From assembly GCA_043744255.1 (NCBI GenBank), contig JAYTVA010000075.1:6213-70212 (forward strand): 64,000 bases of DNA, given 5' to 3'. A model generated the notes under the pieces. That model was not told the DNA's origin. It did not search any database and saw nothing but the letters and a program-made list of their open reading frames with translations. The DNA is from UKL13-2 sp043744255. GTDB taxonomy: Bacteria; Pseudomonadota; Gammaproteobacteria; Burkholderiales; Usitatibacteraceae. Numbering within the stretch: position 1 is the first letter of the stretch; every line of letters begins with the position of its first letter. Below, piece after piece: positions 1 through 8,190 of the stretch. The translations under genes were made by a program, and so were the position numbers.

Positions 1-219
1 GTGCACCGCGCGTTGCGGGTGCGCGCGGCGCAACATGGGCGCAGTACTGAGGCTGAGGTTCGCGAGATTTTGGCGATGGCGGTGAAGCCGGTGGCGCGCG
101 TGCGCGTGGGTGAGTCGCTCGCGGCATTGGGTCGCAAGCTCGGGCTGACGAATGAGGACTTCGCGGTGTTGGATCGCGCGAAAGACCAGACCCCGGCCAA
201 GCCGCTGAGATTTGAATGA
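1..219 (+). CDS. FitA-like antitoxin, 5' end cut by window edge
   Basis: This is the C-terminal part of a small ribbon-helix-helix antitoxin of the FitA/VapB type. The first residues, around ALRVRAAQHGRSTEAEVR, match the usual end of the RHH DNA-binding motif. FitA proteins normally have about 15 more residues before this point, so the GTG at position 1 is probably an internal valine codon and the true start lies outside the window. The tail after residue 35 would be the toxin-wrapping segment. It overlaps the downstream PIN toxin by 4 bases (ATGA), the usual sign of a translationally coupled TA operon. Autoregulation by the complex is known for the family and inferred here. Confidence 0.8.
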   Translation: MHRALRVRAAQHGRSTEAEVREILAMAVKPVARVRVGESLAALGRKLGLTNEDFAVLDRAKDQTPAKPLRFE

Positions 220-632
220 TCGTCCTTGATACCAACGTTGTTTCCGAGGCGATGAAGCCCGCACCAGACCCGGCTGTGCGCGCGTGGCTGAACGAGCAGT
301 CGGCGGAGACGCTCTATTTGTCGAGCGTGACCTTGGCCGAACTCTTGTTTGGTATCGCCGCGCTGCCCGCTGGCAAGCGTAGGAACATGCTGGGGCGCGC
401 GTTGGATGGCCTGATGTTGTTATTCAGGGATCGCGTGTTGCCCTTCGATACCGAGGCCGCGCGCCGGTATGCCGAATTAGCGGTGATGGCAAAGAAAAGC
501 GGGCGAGGCCTACCAACGTCGGACGGATACATTGCCGCGATTGCCGCATCGCGAGACTTTATCGTTGCGTCGCGCGACACGGCGCCGTTTGCAGCGGCGG
601 GTGTTCGGGTCATCAATCCATGGAATGCATAG
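216..632 (+). CDS. PIN-domain ribonuclease toxin (FitB/VapC family)
   Basis: A 138-residue PIN-domain toxin, the usual size for the family. The acidic residues that bind Mg2+ are visible: D5 in MIVLDTN, E42 in LAELLFG, D103 in TSDGYIAA and D121 near the C terminus, so the nuclease should be active. VapC-type enzymes cleave RNA, often tRNA or rRNA; the target here is unknown. Its start overlaps the antitoxin stop by 4 bases. The ending GVRVINPW is typical of FitB-like members. No mobile element is visible beside it, but the left flank is outside the window. Confidence 0.9.
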   Translation: MIVLDTNVVSEAMKPAPDPAVRAWLNEQSAETLYLSSVTLAELLFGIAALPAGKRRNMLGRALDGLMLLFRDRVLPFDTEAARRYAELAVMAKKSGRGLPTSDGYIAAIAASRDFIVASRDTAPFAAAGVRVINPWNA

Positions 633-732
633 CGGTGCGGCGCGTGTGGATGAGTCGCTCAGATTTTTGTTCGCGCGGCAGGCAAACCCTCAAACCCCTC
701 CCCAATAAACGCTCTTCAGCCATCTACCCCGC

Positions 733-1950
733 ATGACCTCCCCCCGCGATCACGCTCATCACGCCACCCCACGTTGGCTACTCGCGCTTTTGCTTGCCGC
801 GCTCGCGATGCTGGGTCCGTTCGCGATCGATACGTACCTACCCGCATTCAACGGCATGGCGCGCGATCTCAATGCGAGCCCGTTGCAGATGCAGCAAACG
901 TTGTCGGTGTACTTGATTGCGTTTGCGTTTATGTTTTTGTTTCACGGCGCGCTGTCGGATAGTTATGGCCGCAAGCCCATCATCATTGCCGGGTTGATCG
1001 GCTTTTTGCTCGGCACGATCGGCTGCGCGATGTCGCAAGATGTGGCGTGGTTGCTGGTGTTTCGCGTGATGCAGGGTTTGTCAGTCGGAGCCGGCATGGT
1101 GGTAGGGCGTGCGATGATTCGCGATTTGTTCAACGAAACCGACGCGCAAAAATTGATGTCGATGGTGACGTTGTGGTTCGGCATTGCGCCCGCGATTGCG
1201 CCGGTGATTGGCGGCTATTTGTATGTGCATCTTGGCTGGCACGCGATTTTTTGGGCGCTGTCGGCCTTCACTGCCACTCTTATCGTGGTGATTCATTTCA
1301 CGATTCACGAAACGCTGCCGGTGGAAAAGCGCCACTCGTTTCGCCCAGCACCGTTGTTTGCGGGGTATCGCGAGGTCGGCGCGAACCTGCCGTTCCTGCT
1401 GTATTCGCTGGCGCTGGGTTTTAACTTCAACGCGTTTTTTCTCTACATCATGGCCTCGCCCGTGTATTTGCCAGAGGTCTTGAAGCTTGCGCCGAATCAG
1501 TTCGCGTGGCTGTTTTTTCCGGGCATTCTCGGCATCATGCTGGGCGCGTATATCTCGGGGCGCGTCGCCGGCAAATTGAAAATGGCCGCGACCGTGCGGC
1601 TTGGCTATCGCTTCATGCTGATCGCCGCATTCACCAACCTTGCCTATGTGTTCGCGTTTGAATCAGCGGTGCCGTGGGCGGTGATTCCGATTTTTTTCTA
1701 CGCAATTGGCAGCGCCTGCGCGATGCCATCCGTCTCGCTGCTGGTACTCGATATGTTTCCGACGCGGCGCGGCATGGCGGCTTCGCTGCAAAGCTTTATC
1801 ACCGGCCTCACACACGCCGTCACCGCTGGTTTGATCGCGCCTGCGTTGTCGCATTCGCCCCGCGCGATGGCGCTCGGCATGGTCGGGCTGCTATTGGCGG
1901 GGCTCGCCTGCTGGATCGCGGCGCGCAGGCTCAGGCGGCGCACGATTTAG
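733..1950 (+). CDS. Bcr/CflA-family drug efflux MFS transporter
   Basis: A 405-residue major facilitator protein, expected to have 12 membrane helices and to export drugs by proton antiport. The first helix ends in GPFAIDTYLPAF, the hallmark of the Bcr/CflA (DHA1) group, and the A-like motif between helices 2 and 3 reads GALSDSYGRKP. A charged loop near residues 195-205 separates the two six-helix halves. No convincing ribosome binding site precedes the ATG. It is convergent with, and overlaps by 4 bases, the MFS gene on the other strand. The substrate cannot be told from sequence. Confidence 0.9.
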   Translation: MTSPRDHAHHATPRWLLALLLAALAMLGPFAIDTYLPAFNGMARDLNASPLQMQQTLSVYLIAFAFMFLFHGALSDSYGRKPIIIAGLIGFLLGTIGCAMSQDVAWLLVFRVMQGLSVGAGMVVGRAMIRDLFNETDAQKLMSMVTLWFGIAPAIAPVIGGYLYVHLGWHAIFWALSAFTATLIVVIHFTIHETLPVEKRHSFRPAPLFAGYREVGANLPFLLYSLALGFNFNAFFLYIMASPVYLPEVLKLAPNQFAWLFFPGILGIMLGAYISGRVAGKLKMAATVRLGYRFMLIAAFTNLAYVFAFESAVPWAVIPIFFYAIGSACAMPSVSLLVLDMFPTRRGMAASLQSFITGLTHAVTAGLIAPALSHSPRAMALGMVGLLLAGLACWIAARRLRRRTI

Positions 1951-3227
1951 GCTGTCTGTTTGCAGTAGGTCTCTTTGGTAAACAGCAGCAACACCAGCGC
2001 AATCACACCCCACACCAGCGCGCACGAGAAGCCCAACTGATACGACGCGAACGCAAACACGCGCTTGCCATTCACAAGTGTGCCTTGCCAGGTGTGATCG
2101 AGAATCACGCCTACCAGCGGCTGCAAAATCATCGGCCCGATAATCACGCCCATGTTGGAAACGCCCGACACCGTGCCCGCCAGCCGCGCCGGGACGGACT
2201 CTTTGGCGAACGCGAAGGTGACGATGAAACAACTGGCAACAAAGCCGATGGCGGCCATCAGCGCGACCAGCACGAGATACGGCAGCGCGGGCACGTAAAT
2301 CAGGATCGACCACAGCACCAGCGCCGCGATGAGTCCGCCGAGGTAAAGCGGTTTTCGCCGCCCGATACGATCTGACAGTGCGCCATAGGCAAGACTACCG
2401 CCCGCCCACACCACCAGCATCATCGAGCACAGTGTGGCCGCGTGCGTGGGCGTGAGGCCGTAGTGCGTAGTTAAAAACGGCACGCCCCACAGCCCGGCGA
2501 AGCTCAGGGTCATGCCGCTACCCACCCCGGCGGCGACGAATAGCAAAACGACATTGCGGTAGCGCAGGACTTCTAGCAAACCGTCGAGCACGCGGGGGCG
2601 CTCAGCAGCGGTGGTCTCCGTGGCCGCGTAGCTTTGGTAGCCGCGATCAGCAGGATCGTTGCGCACGGCCAGCCACGCCAGCGCAGCAACAACCAGCGTC
2701 AGCGCCGCGCTGCCCCACATCACGCTGCGCCAGCCGAATTGATCCACCAAGAGCCGAAGCGGCGCACCCGCAAACACCGCGCCGAACACGCCCACCGCCA
2801 GCGCCGCACCCGACGCAAGCGCAAAATTTCGCGGCGGCATCCAGTGGCTGGCGAGTTTCAGCATCGCCACAAACGCCACACCGACCGAGCCGCCGATCAA
2901 CAAGCGTCCGGCGTTCGCCCAAAACAAATCGGGTGCCAGCGCAAATACACCCGTCCCCATCGCCGCCACAATTGCGCCGACCGTGAGTAGCGCGCGTGCA
3001 CCGTAACGATCCACCAACACGCCAGTGGGAATCTGCATCGCCACGTAGCTGTAAAAATAAAACGCCGACAAATTGCCGAGTGAAGCAGCGGTGAGTTGAA
3101 ACGCGTCCGTCAATTCGGCAGTGATGACGGCGGGTGCGACGCGTTGATAAAACGCAATGAAGTACAAGGCCGCGCCAAGTCCCCACATCGCCCACGCAAG
3201 CGACGCTGGCGGCTTCGGTACGTTCAT
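1947..3227 (-). CDS. MFS transporter
   Basis: A 426-residue major facilitator with about 12 predicted membrane helices, of a different subgroup from its convergent neighbour. The motif after helix 2 reads VDRYGARALL and the second-half copy reads LSDRIGRRKPLY. The N terminus WGLGAALYFIAFYQRVAPAV resembles transporters of the sugar-phosphate/anion or nitrate-nitrite type, so an organic anion substrate is possible but unproven. The start codon overlaps the stop of the upstream small membrane gene (ATGA), so the two are probably one transcript. Confidence 0.88.
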   Translation of the reverse strand: MNVPKPPASLAWAMWGLGAALYFIAFYQRVAPAVITAELTDAFQLTAASLGNLSAFYFYSYVAMQIPTGVLVDRYGARALLTVGAIVAAMGTGVFALAPDLFWANAGRLLIGGSVGVAFVAMLKLASHWMPPRNFALASGAALAVGVFGAVFAGAPLRLLVDQFGWRSVMWGSAALTLVVAALAWLAVRNDPADRGYQSYAATETTAAERPRVLDGLLEVLRYRNVVLLFVAAGVGSGMTLSFAGLWGVPFLTTHYGLTPTHAATLCSMMLVVWAGGSLAYGALSDRIGRRKPLYLGGLIAALVLWSILIYVPALPYLVLVALMAAIGFVASCFIVTFAFAKESVPARLAGTVSGVSNMGVIIGPMILQPLVGVILDHTWQGTLVNGKRVFAFASYQLGFSCALVWGVIALVLLLFTKETYCKQTA

Positions 3228-3574
3228 CGTGCCGCCATCGCGCGTTCGCGAGCGTAGAGGAATGCGGGCAGCGCGAAGGAGAGGCCGATCAACACGTTGG
3301 TGATGACGAAAAAGAATGGCCAGCGAATTTCATTTCGTTTGGCTTCAACAAAAACAAATGGCCAAAAGACGAGGCAGGAGAGCGAGAAGTCGGTGAGCGT
3401 GGCGGCGGAAATTGCGCTGCCCCATGCGAGGGACAACGCGCCGGAGGTGCCGGGGTAGAAATGGATATAGCCGAAGTAGACGGCATAGGGCGCGATTGCG
3501 CCGATGCTCGCGGCAGCGGCATAGAAAAGTTGCAAAGTCGAGGAAGGGTGCGGGGTTTGAGGAGGTTTTGGCAT
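3224..3574 (-). CDS. DUF2834-like small membrane protein
   Basis: A small protein with three likely membrane helices. The C-terminal half, with FWPFVFVEAKRNEIRWP and then GLSFALPAFLYARER, matches the pattern of DUF2834 proteins, whose function is unknown. An ATG at 3610 would add 12 residues, but that start lies inside the palindromic repeat at 3606-3710, so the ATG at 3574 is preferred and gives the usual length of about 116 residues. Neither start has a strong ribosome binding site. It is coupled by ATGA to the downstream MFS gene. Confidence 0.7.
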   Translation of the reverse strand: MPKPPQTPHPSSTLQLFYAAAASIGAIAPYAVYFGYIHFYPGTSGALSLAWGSAISAATLTDFSLSCLVFWPFVFVEAKRNEIRWPFFFVITNVLIGLSFALPAFLYARERAMAAR

Positions 3575-3605
3575 TTCGTTTGCTATTGAGGCACTCGTTA
3601 CTTTT

Positions 3606-3710
3606 GTCATTCTGAGCGGCTTTTAGCGAAGAATCTCATCCGCCTAAACCATCGTCGCCAATTGCTACGGGATGAGATTCTTCGCCGGATAAGGCTCGGC
3701 TCAGAATGAC
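3606..3710. repeat. Palindromic intergenic repeat, copy A
   Basis: An imperfect inverted repeat of 105 bp. The left arm begins GTCATTCTGAGC and runs to GAATCTCATCC (ending 3641); the right arm begins GGATGAGATTC at 3670 and ends GCTCAGAATGAC at 3710. The central 28 bp are not paired. The ends match those of copy B at 60995-61085 (GTCATTC...GAATGAC), so this is a repeat family rather than a local hairpin. It resembles REP/MITE-like elements, which are moved in trans by a transposase coded elsewhere. Confidence 0.85.
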
Positions 3711-3774
3711 AAAGTGGAGTGGGTAACGCTAATTTGACGTTGAAGCGCAGCGGTGAAAAACGCCGTGCACACCA

Positions 3775-4167
3775 TCACACCTGCTCCCACGGCAGTCCCT
3801 CTTTCCGCCACCCACCCAACCTTCCACGCTGATGATGCTCATCGAGATCACCTTCAAATCCCTCCAGCACATTGAACACCCGCGTAAACCCAGCCGCTTC
3901 CAGCGCATGTCCGGCGTCTACGCTGCGATTTCCGGAGCGACAAATCAACACCACCGGGCGATGCGTTGCATGCCCGACGGATTTTTTCACATGCCCAACA
4001 AAGTGTGGGTTGATGTCCCAATCCGGCCCGTCGTTCCAGGGGATCATCATCGCGCCGACGGGATGACCGACGAATAGAAATTCCATCTCGCTGCGGCAAT
4101 CGACGAATACGGCGGTCGGTTCTTTGGCGAGAAATTCGAATGTGGCTTTGGGTTTGAGGTGTTCCAT
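3775..4167 (-). CDS. Rhodanese-like domain protein
   Basis: A single rhodanese domain of 130 residues, the size of stand-alone sulfurtransferases. The catalytic loop CRSGNRS carries the persulfide-forming cysteine at C76, and DCRSEMEF near residue 23 is the usual CH2A-like motif. The final WRKEGLPWEQV is also typical of single-domain cytoplasmic members. A good ribosome binding site (AAGGAG) precedes the ATG, and a CGCTATAAT promoter core lies about 45 bp upstream. It probably handles sulfane sulfur; the acceptor is unknown. Confidence 0.9.
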   Translation of the reverse strand: MEHLKPKATFEFLAKEPTAVFVDCRSEMEFLFVGHPVGAMMIPWNDGPDWDINPHFVGHVKKSVGHATHRPVVLICRSGNRSVDAGHALEAAGFTRVFNVLEGFEGDLDEHHQRGRLGGWRKEGLPWEQV

Positions 4168-4209
4168 GGCGGCTCCTTCGTTTGCGGCTTATCGTTTGAC
4201 TATGAGTGG

Positions 4210-4218
4210 ATTATAGCG
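4210..4218 (-). promoter_or_regulatory. Promoter -10 (CGCTATAAT) for the rhodanese gene
   Basis: On the minus strand this reads CGCTATAAT, a perfect -10 hexamer about 43 bp before the rhodanese ATG. No good -35 lies 16-18 bp upstream. The same CGCTATAAT core occurs before rsmE, argS and trmB, and TGCTATAAT before icd. Confidence 0.6.
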
Positions 4219-4275
4219 ACGACGCTTCCTGACACTTTTGCCAGTGCGATAATCGAATCACTAGGAGCCCGACAC

Positions 4276-5547
4276 ATGAACGCACGCGATACCGCCACCC
4301 CCTCCGCGCTGGAGTCCACCATCACCAGCCACGCCGATAAACTCGAAGCGCAGGTGATTGCGTGGCGGCGTGATTTGCATGCCCACCCCGAACTTGGCAA
4401 TCGCGAATTTCGCACCGCCAAGATCGTCGCAGAACATTTGCGCAAACTCGGCCTCGATGAAGTCAAAGAGCAAGTCGCGCACACCGGCGTGATCGGCGTG
4501 TTGCGTGGCGGCAAGCCCGGCCCCTGCGTGGCGCTGCGTGCGGACATGGACGGCCTGCCGGTCACCGAAGAAACCGATGTGCCGTTCAAAAGCACCGCGC
4601 GCACCATGTGGAACGGTGTGGAGTGCGGCGCGATGCATGCCTGCGGCCACGATACGCATGTGGCGATCCTCATGGGCGTGGCCGAGATTCTGGCGGGCGT
4701 GCGCAAGGAGCTGTACGGCACCGTCAAATTTATTTTCCAGCCCGCTGAGGAATTGCCGCCGATGGGCGAAGAAGGCGGCGCGGAATTGATGATGAAAGAG
4801 GGCTGCCTCGACGGCCCGAAAGTCGATGCGATTTTTGGTTTGCACATCACCTCAAAAATGCACGCCAACACCATCGGCTATCGCTCAGGGCCGTTGATGG
4901 CGAGTGCAGATCAGTTCCGTATTTTTGTGCGTGGTAATCAGACGCACGGCGCGCAGCCGTGGTCGGGGGTTGATCCGATTGTGGTCGGCGCGCAAATCGT
5001 GATGGGTTTACAAACCATCGTCTCGCGCAAAATGAATTTGACTGAGGAGCCGTCGGTCGTCACGGTCGGCAGCTTTCAGGCCGGCAATCGCTCCAATATC
5101 ATCCCCGACGAAGCGAAAATGGAAGGCACCATCCGCGCTTTTGATGAGCGGCACCGTAATGACATTCACGGCTTCGTGGAAAAAATCGCCACCATGATCG
5201 CGGAAGCCGGTGGTGCGAAAGCGCATGTGCATTTCGCGCGCGGCTATCCGGTGACGGTCAATGATGAGCAACTCACCGACTGGTCGGTACCCGTATTGAA
5301 ACGTGTGGCGGGTGCCGGTGCGGTGGGCGTCTGCCCTAAGACTTGCGGCGCGGAAGACTTCGCATTCTTTCAACAAGCAGTGCCGGGATTTTTCTTTTTC
5401 ATCGGCTGCACGCCGAAAGACAAGGACTGCAAATACGCGGCGTCCAATCACAGCCCCAGGTTTTACGTCGATGAGTCGGGCATCAAGCTGGGTGTGAAGG
5501 CGATGGCGACGTTAGCCGCCGACTGGCTGGCTGCGCACGCCAAATAG
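4276..5547 (+). CDS. M20-family amidohydrolase (hippurate hydrolase-like)
   Basis: A zinc peptidase-fold enzyme of family M20, subfamily of N-acyl amino acid or hippurate amidohydrolases. Visible motifs are WRRDLHAHPELGNRE near the N terminus, RADMDGLPV, and the metal-binding MHACGHDTHVAIL; FQPAEE supplies the catalytic and metal-binding glutamates. The start at 4276 is chosen because AGGAG lies just before it; an earlier in-frame start at 4159 would run into the divergent rhodanese gene. The product is 423 residues. The acyl-amino-acid substrate cannot be predicted. Confidence 0.9.
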   Translation: MNARDTATPSALESTITSHADKLEAQVIAWRRDLHAHPELGNREFRTAKIVAEHLRKLGLDEVKEQVAHTGVIGVLRGGKPGPCVALRADMDGLPVTEETDVPFKSTARTMWNGVECGAMHACGHDTHVAILMGVAEILAGVRKELYGTVKFIFQPAEELPPMGEEGGAELMMKEGCLDGPKVDAIFGLHITSKMHANTIGYRSGPLMASADQFRIFVRGNQTHGAQPWSGVDPIVVGAQIVMGLQTIVSRKMNLTEEPSVVTVGSFQAGNRSNIIPDEAKMEGTIRAFDERHRNDIHGFVEKIATMIAEAGGAKAHVHFARGYPVTVNDEQLTDWSVPVLKRVAGAGAVGVCPKTCGAEDFAFFQQAVPGFFFFIGCTPKDKDCKYAASNHSPRFYVDESGIKLGVKAMATLAADWLAAHAK

Positions 5548-5753
5548 CGCGCCGAAGATCTACGCCGCGCGGCCATCTCCAAGGTAATTTGTGCGTAGGT
5601 AGGTCATAAAGCAAGACACTTAAACCAACGGTTTTGAGTCCTGACGCCAGATCTCGGGACCCTTGCGCCACATTCTCGCCACCAAATTGGGTGTTCTCGA
5701 TTGCCAAATCGAGAACCTCGCAAATGCGGGGCGCAGGCCCTTGAATTGGAGCA

Positions 5754-6275
5754 TCAATGCAGTTTGGCTGATTTAGGTGCAGCGTCTCCCAGGAGATCAA
5801 AAAGCCGCCTAACAAAAACAAACCAATTGCGTAGAACTACGCGGTCCATGCGAAAGTACGTCCCAACTGTGAGCTCCGGTATTTTCGCGTGAGTTCGCTC
5901 ATCAACCCGCCCGTAATTGTGCGCAAGCGCATTTCGCAAACCGCAAATATGTTTGAGCATCCGACAATCCCCATCGTCCAAGCTCTTTGCATCCAGCCCA
6001 ACGCTCTTGCAAAATTCATCGATTCTCCAGTCAACGTCGGGCACGAGTTCGGTCACACGTGATTCAAACAATGCTTTCACCAGCAGAAAAAAAGCATTTG
6101 AAATTTCCATTTCTACTTGCGAGACGGACTGTTTGGTAGGAAAAGCTATTGGCGTTTCATCAAGCGGAAGCTTTATTTTTGTTCCCGCCTTGGGCACGCT
6201 TTTCAATGAAAGTTCATATGCGATCACCAGAGACTCCAACCTTACGAATGACTCGTGCTGCCAAGTTCGTTCCAT
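5754..6275 (-). CDS. Orphan HEPN-like protein
   Basis: A 173-residue, mostly helical protein of no family I recognise outright. Residues 114-119 (RNALAH, followed by NYG) fit the R-x4-H motif that forms the RNase active site in HEPN domains. HEPN proteins usually pair with a small nucleotidyltransferase (MNT), or act in defence as tRNA- or mRNA-cleaving toxins, but no MNT gene is nearby. The gene is visibly richer in A and T than its neighbours, which suggests recent acquisition. It lies 53 bp downstream of yggX on the same strand. The HEPN call is an inference from one motif and predicted helices. Confidence 0.6.
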   Translation of the reverse strand: MERTWQHESFVRLESLVIAYELSLKSVPKAGTKIKLPLDETPIAFPTKQSVSQVEMEISNAFFLLVKALFESRVTELVPDVDWRIDEFCKSVGLDAKSLDDGDCRMLKHICGLRNALAHNYGRVDERTHAKIPELTVGTYFRMDRVVLRNWFVFVRRLFDLLGDAAPKSAKLH

Positions 6276-6328
6276 AGTTCCCTCATGCGTTATCCACTAC
6301 GGCCTGCGCGGCGCTCGCTCCCGCAACA

Positions 6329-6604
6329 TCACGCCGCTGGCGGCGGAACGTATCCCGTCGCCTGATCGGCACCGTCGCCAAAAAAGTGCCGCATCATCTG
6401 TTCTTCGAGATACTTCCGCGCGCGCAAATCGGCGAGGTTCAGCCGATTTTCATTGACCAACCGCTTCTGGTGTTCGAGCCATTCTTTCCACGCTTGCTTG
6501 GAAACCTGCTCATAGAGTTGCTTACCGATCGGGCCGGGATAGGGCGCGTAATCGAGACCTTCAGCGTCGATTTTTAGTTTGATGCAGTGTACGGTTCTTG
6601 CCAT
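6329..6604 (-). CDS. yggX: Probable Fe(II)-trafficking protein YggX
   Basis: A 91-residue cytoplasmic protein matching YggX. It begins ARTVHCIKL with the conserved cysteine and continues through GLDYAPYPGPIGK, WKEWLEHQKRLVNENRLN and YLEEQM. YggX protects iron-sulfur clusters from oxidative damage and has been linked to iron trafficking. Only 45 bp separate it from the argA stop codon, so it is probably cotranscribed with argA. Confidence 0.95.
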   Translation of the reverse strand: MARTVHCIKLKIDAEGLDYAPYPGPIGKQLYEQVSKQAWKEWLEHQKRLVNENRLNLADLRARKYLEEQMMRHFFGDGADQATGYVPPPAA

Positions 6605-6649
6605 GTGAATCTCCGGTGCTGCCGCTCAATTAGAGCGGCCTCGAGTAAA

Positions 6650-7981
6650 TTAAAGCGGTTTCGAATAAATTTTCGAACGACGTTGGTAATTGTAAAGTGC
6701 CTGTTTTTCGGCGGGCAGTTTGCTGATGTCGCTCTCATTGAAGCCGCGCTCGACGAACCACTGCGTTGTTTGCGTTGAGAGTACGAACAATGTTTTGAAC
6801 CCTTTCTCTTTCGCGCGCTTTTCAGCAAAGCTCAAGATGCGCTCACCACGCCCGCCATCGCGATAAAACGGATTCACCGCGAGGCATGCCAGCTCTGCCG
6901 ATTTTTCGCTGGGGAACGGATACAGCGCTGCGCAGCCGATGATTTCGTTCTCCTGTTCGAGCACCACAAAGCGATCAATCTCCGCTTCAATCAGGCCACG
7001 TTCACGCCGCACCAACACGCCCTGCACCACCAGCGGCTCGATGATGGCAAGGATACCGTCAACATCGGCGAGCTTTGCGTCGCGCAGCTTGTCCTGCGGC
7101 TCCAGCAACACCATGGTGCCGATACCGTGATGGGTAAACAATTCCATCAACAACGCACCATCAACGTGGCGGCTGATAAGGTGCGCGCGCTTGACGCCAT
7201 CACGTACCGCGCGAATCGCGCATGGCAGGTAGTAACGCACGTCGTCAGATAGCGTGTTGTTGCTGGCTGCAAGCAGTTCCTGCGCCTCGGCTGCGGTGAC
7301 GTGCGAGACGTGTTTGTTTTTGGCGTCGGTTGCACCCATCGCCTCAGTGAGAAAGATGAGCTTATCGGCTTTCAGCGCACTCGCCACCGAGGTTGCGACA
7401 TCCTCCAAGGTGCAATTAAAAATATCGCCGGTCGGCGAAAAACCAATCGGCGAAATCAGCACGACCTCATGATCGTCAAGCCTGCGCTTGATGCCTTCGA
7501 CATCGACCTTGCGCACTTGGCCGGTGTGCATGAAATCCACGCCGTTATGCACGCCATAGGGACGCGCGGTGATGAAATTTCCGCTGGCAACGCGGATGTC
7601 GGCGTTGGCCATCGGCGAGTTGGCCAACTCGGTCGATAACGTCGCTTCGATTTCCATGCGCACGATGCCGTTGGCCTCTTTCACGCAGCGCAGTGCATCC
7701 GCGTCGGTGACGCGGCGACCATCGGCGATGCGCGCGGTGACGCCGTGTTGCTTCATTTGGTCTTCGACTTGCGGGCGCGTGCCGTGTACCAGCACCACCC
7801 GCACTTCGAGGCTCACCAACACGTTGATGTCGTGTGCCAACTGCATCAACTCGCCCTCGGCCAACACCTCGCCGCCGAACGCGATCACGATGGTGCCGCC
7901 GCCGAATTCATGAATGAACGGGGTGGCCGAGCGAAACCACTTGACGAAGACTTCGAGCTTTTTGGTGGTGTTTTTGGACAT
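6650..7981 (-). CDS. argA: Amino-acid N-acetyltransferase (N-acetylglutamate synthase)
   Basis: A 443-residue fusion of an N-terminal amino-acid-kinase fold (about 15-290, starting FVKWFRSATPFIHEFGGGTIVIAFGGE) and a C-terminal GNAT domain (about 295-440, with the acetyl-CoA loop YRDGGRGERIL). This architecture and length match classical ArgA, which makes N-acetylglutamate from glutamate and acetyl-CoA as the first step of arginine synthesis. The kinase-like domain carries the arginine feedback site in the family. It is followed by yggX. Confidence 0.95.
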   Translation of the reverse strand: MSKNTTKKLEVFVKWFRSATPFIHEFGGGTIVIAFGGEVLAEGELMQLAHDINVLVSLEVRVVLVHGTRPQVEDQMKQHGVTARIADGRRVTDADALRCVKEANGIVRMEIEATLSTELANSPMANADIRVASGNFITARPYGVHNGVDFMHTGQVRKVDVEGIKRRLDDHEVVLISPIGFSPTGDIFNCTLEDVATSVASALKADKLIFLTEAMGATDAKNKHVSHVTAAEAQELLAASNNTLSDDVRYYLPCAIRAVRDGVKRAHLISRHVDGALLMELFTHHGIGTMVLLEPQDKLRDAKLADVDGILAIIEPLVVQGVLVRRERGLIEAEIDRFVVLEQENEIIGCAALYPFPSEKSAELACLAVNPFYRDGGRGERILSFAEKRAKEKGFKTLFVLSTQTTQWFVERGFNESDISKLPAEKQALYNYQRRSKIYSKPL

Positions 7982-8150
7982 GGGTTGCGGGTGGACAGAG
8001 AAACGTTGACGGGAGTTTAGCAGCGTGTGGTGAGCGGCATCGTCAGGCGCACAGCAATCACGCAGTTTTAGCGCGTCGCACGGGGGAAGACGATTAGATA
8101 ATTGCTGTCGTTCCGAGGAGATTTAGCAGGACTCACTTCGCGATATGCAC

Positions 8151-8177
8151 CAAACACCCTGTGGATATTGGCGTTTG
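8151..8177 (-). other. 3' hairpin of rsmE; 8-bp stem, 11-nt loop (copy 1)
   Basis: On the minus strand, 13 nt after the rsmE stop, the RNA forms CAAACGCC / GGTGTTTG (one G-U pair) around an 11-nt loop AATATCCACAG. The element at 23359-23385, just after rtcA, has the same stem and loop lengths and shares nine consecutive loop bases (AATATCCAC), while its stem differs by compensating changes. There is no run of T after it, so it is not a standard terminator. Confidence 0.6.
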
Positions 8178-8190
8178 ACCAACTGCGCGC

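Noticed and set aside
1674..2375. Large plus-strand frame across the end of the first MFS gene and into the second
   Set aside because: Shadow frame of two well-supported MFS genes; composition is Arg/His-rich as expected from antisense reading.
5483..5821. Open frame of 112 codons on the minus strand between the M20 and HEPN-like genes
   Set aside because: It overlaps both neighbours, has no ribosome binding site, and its translation has no protein-like pattern.
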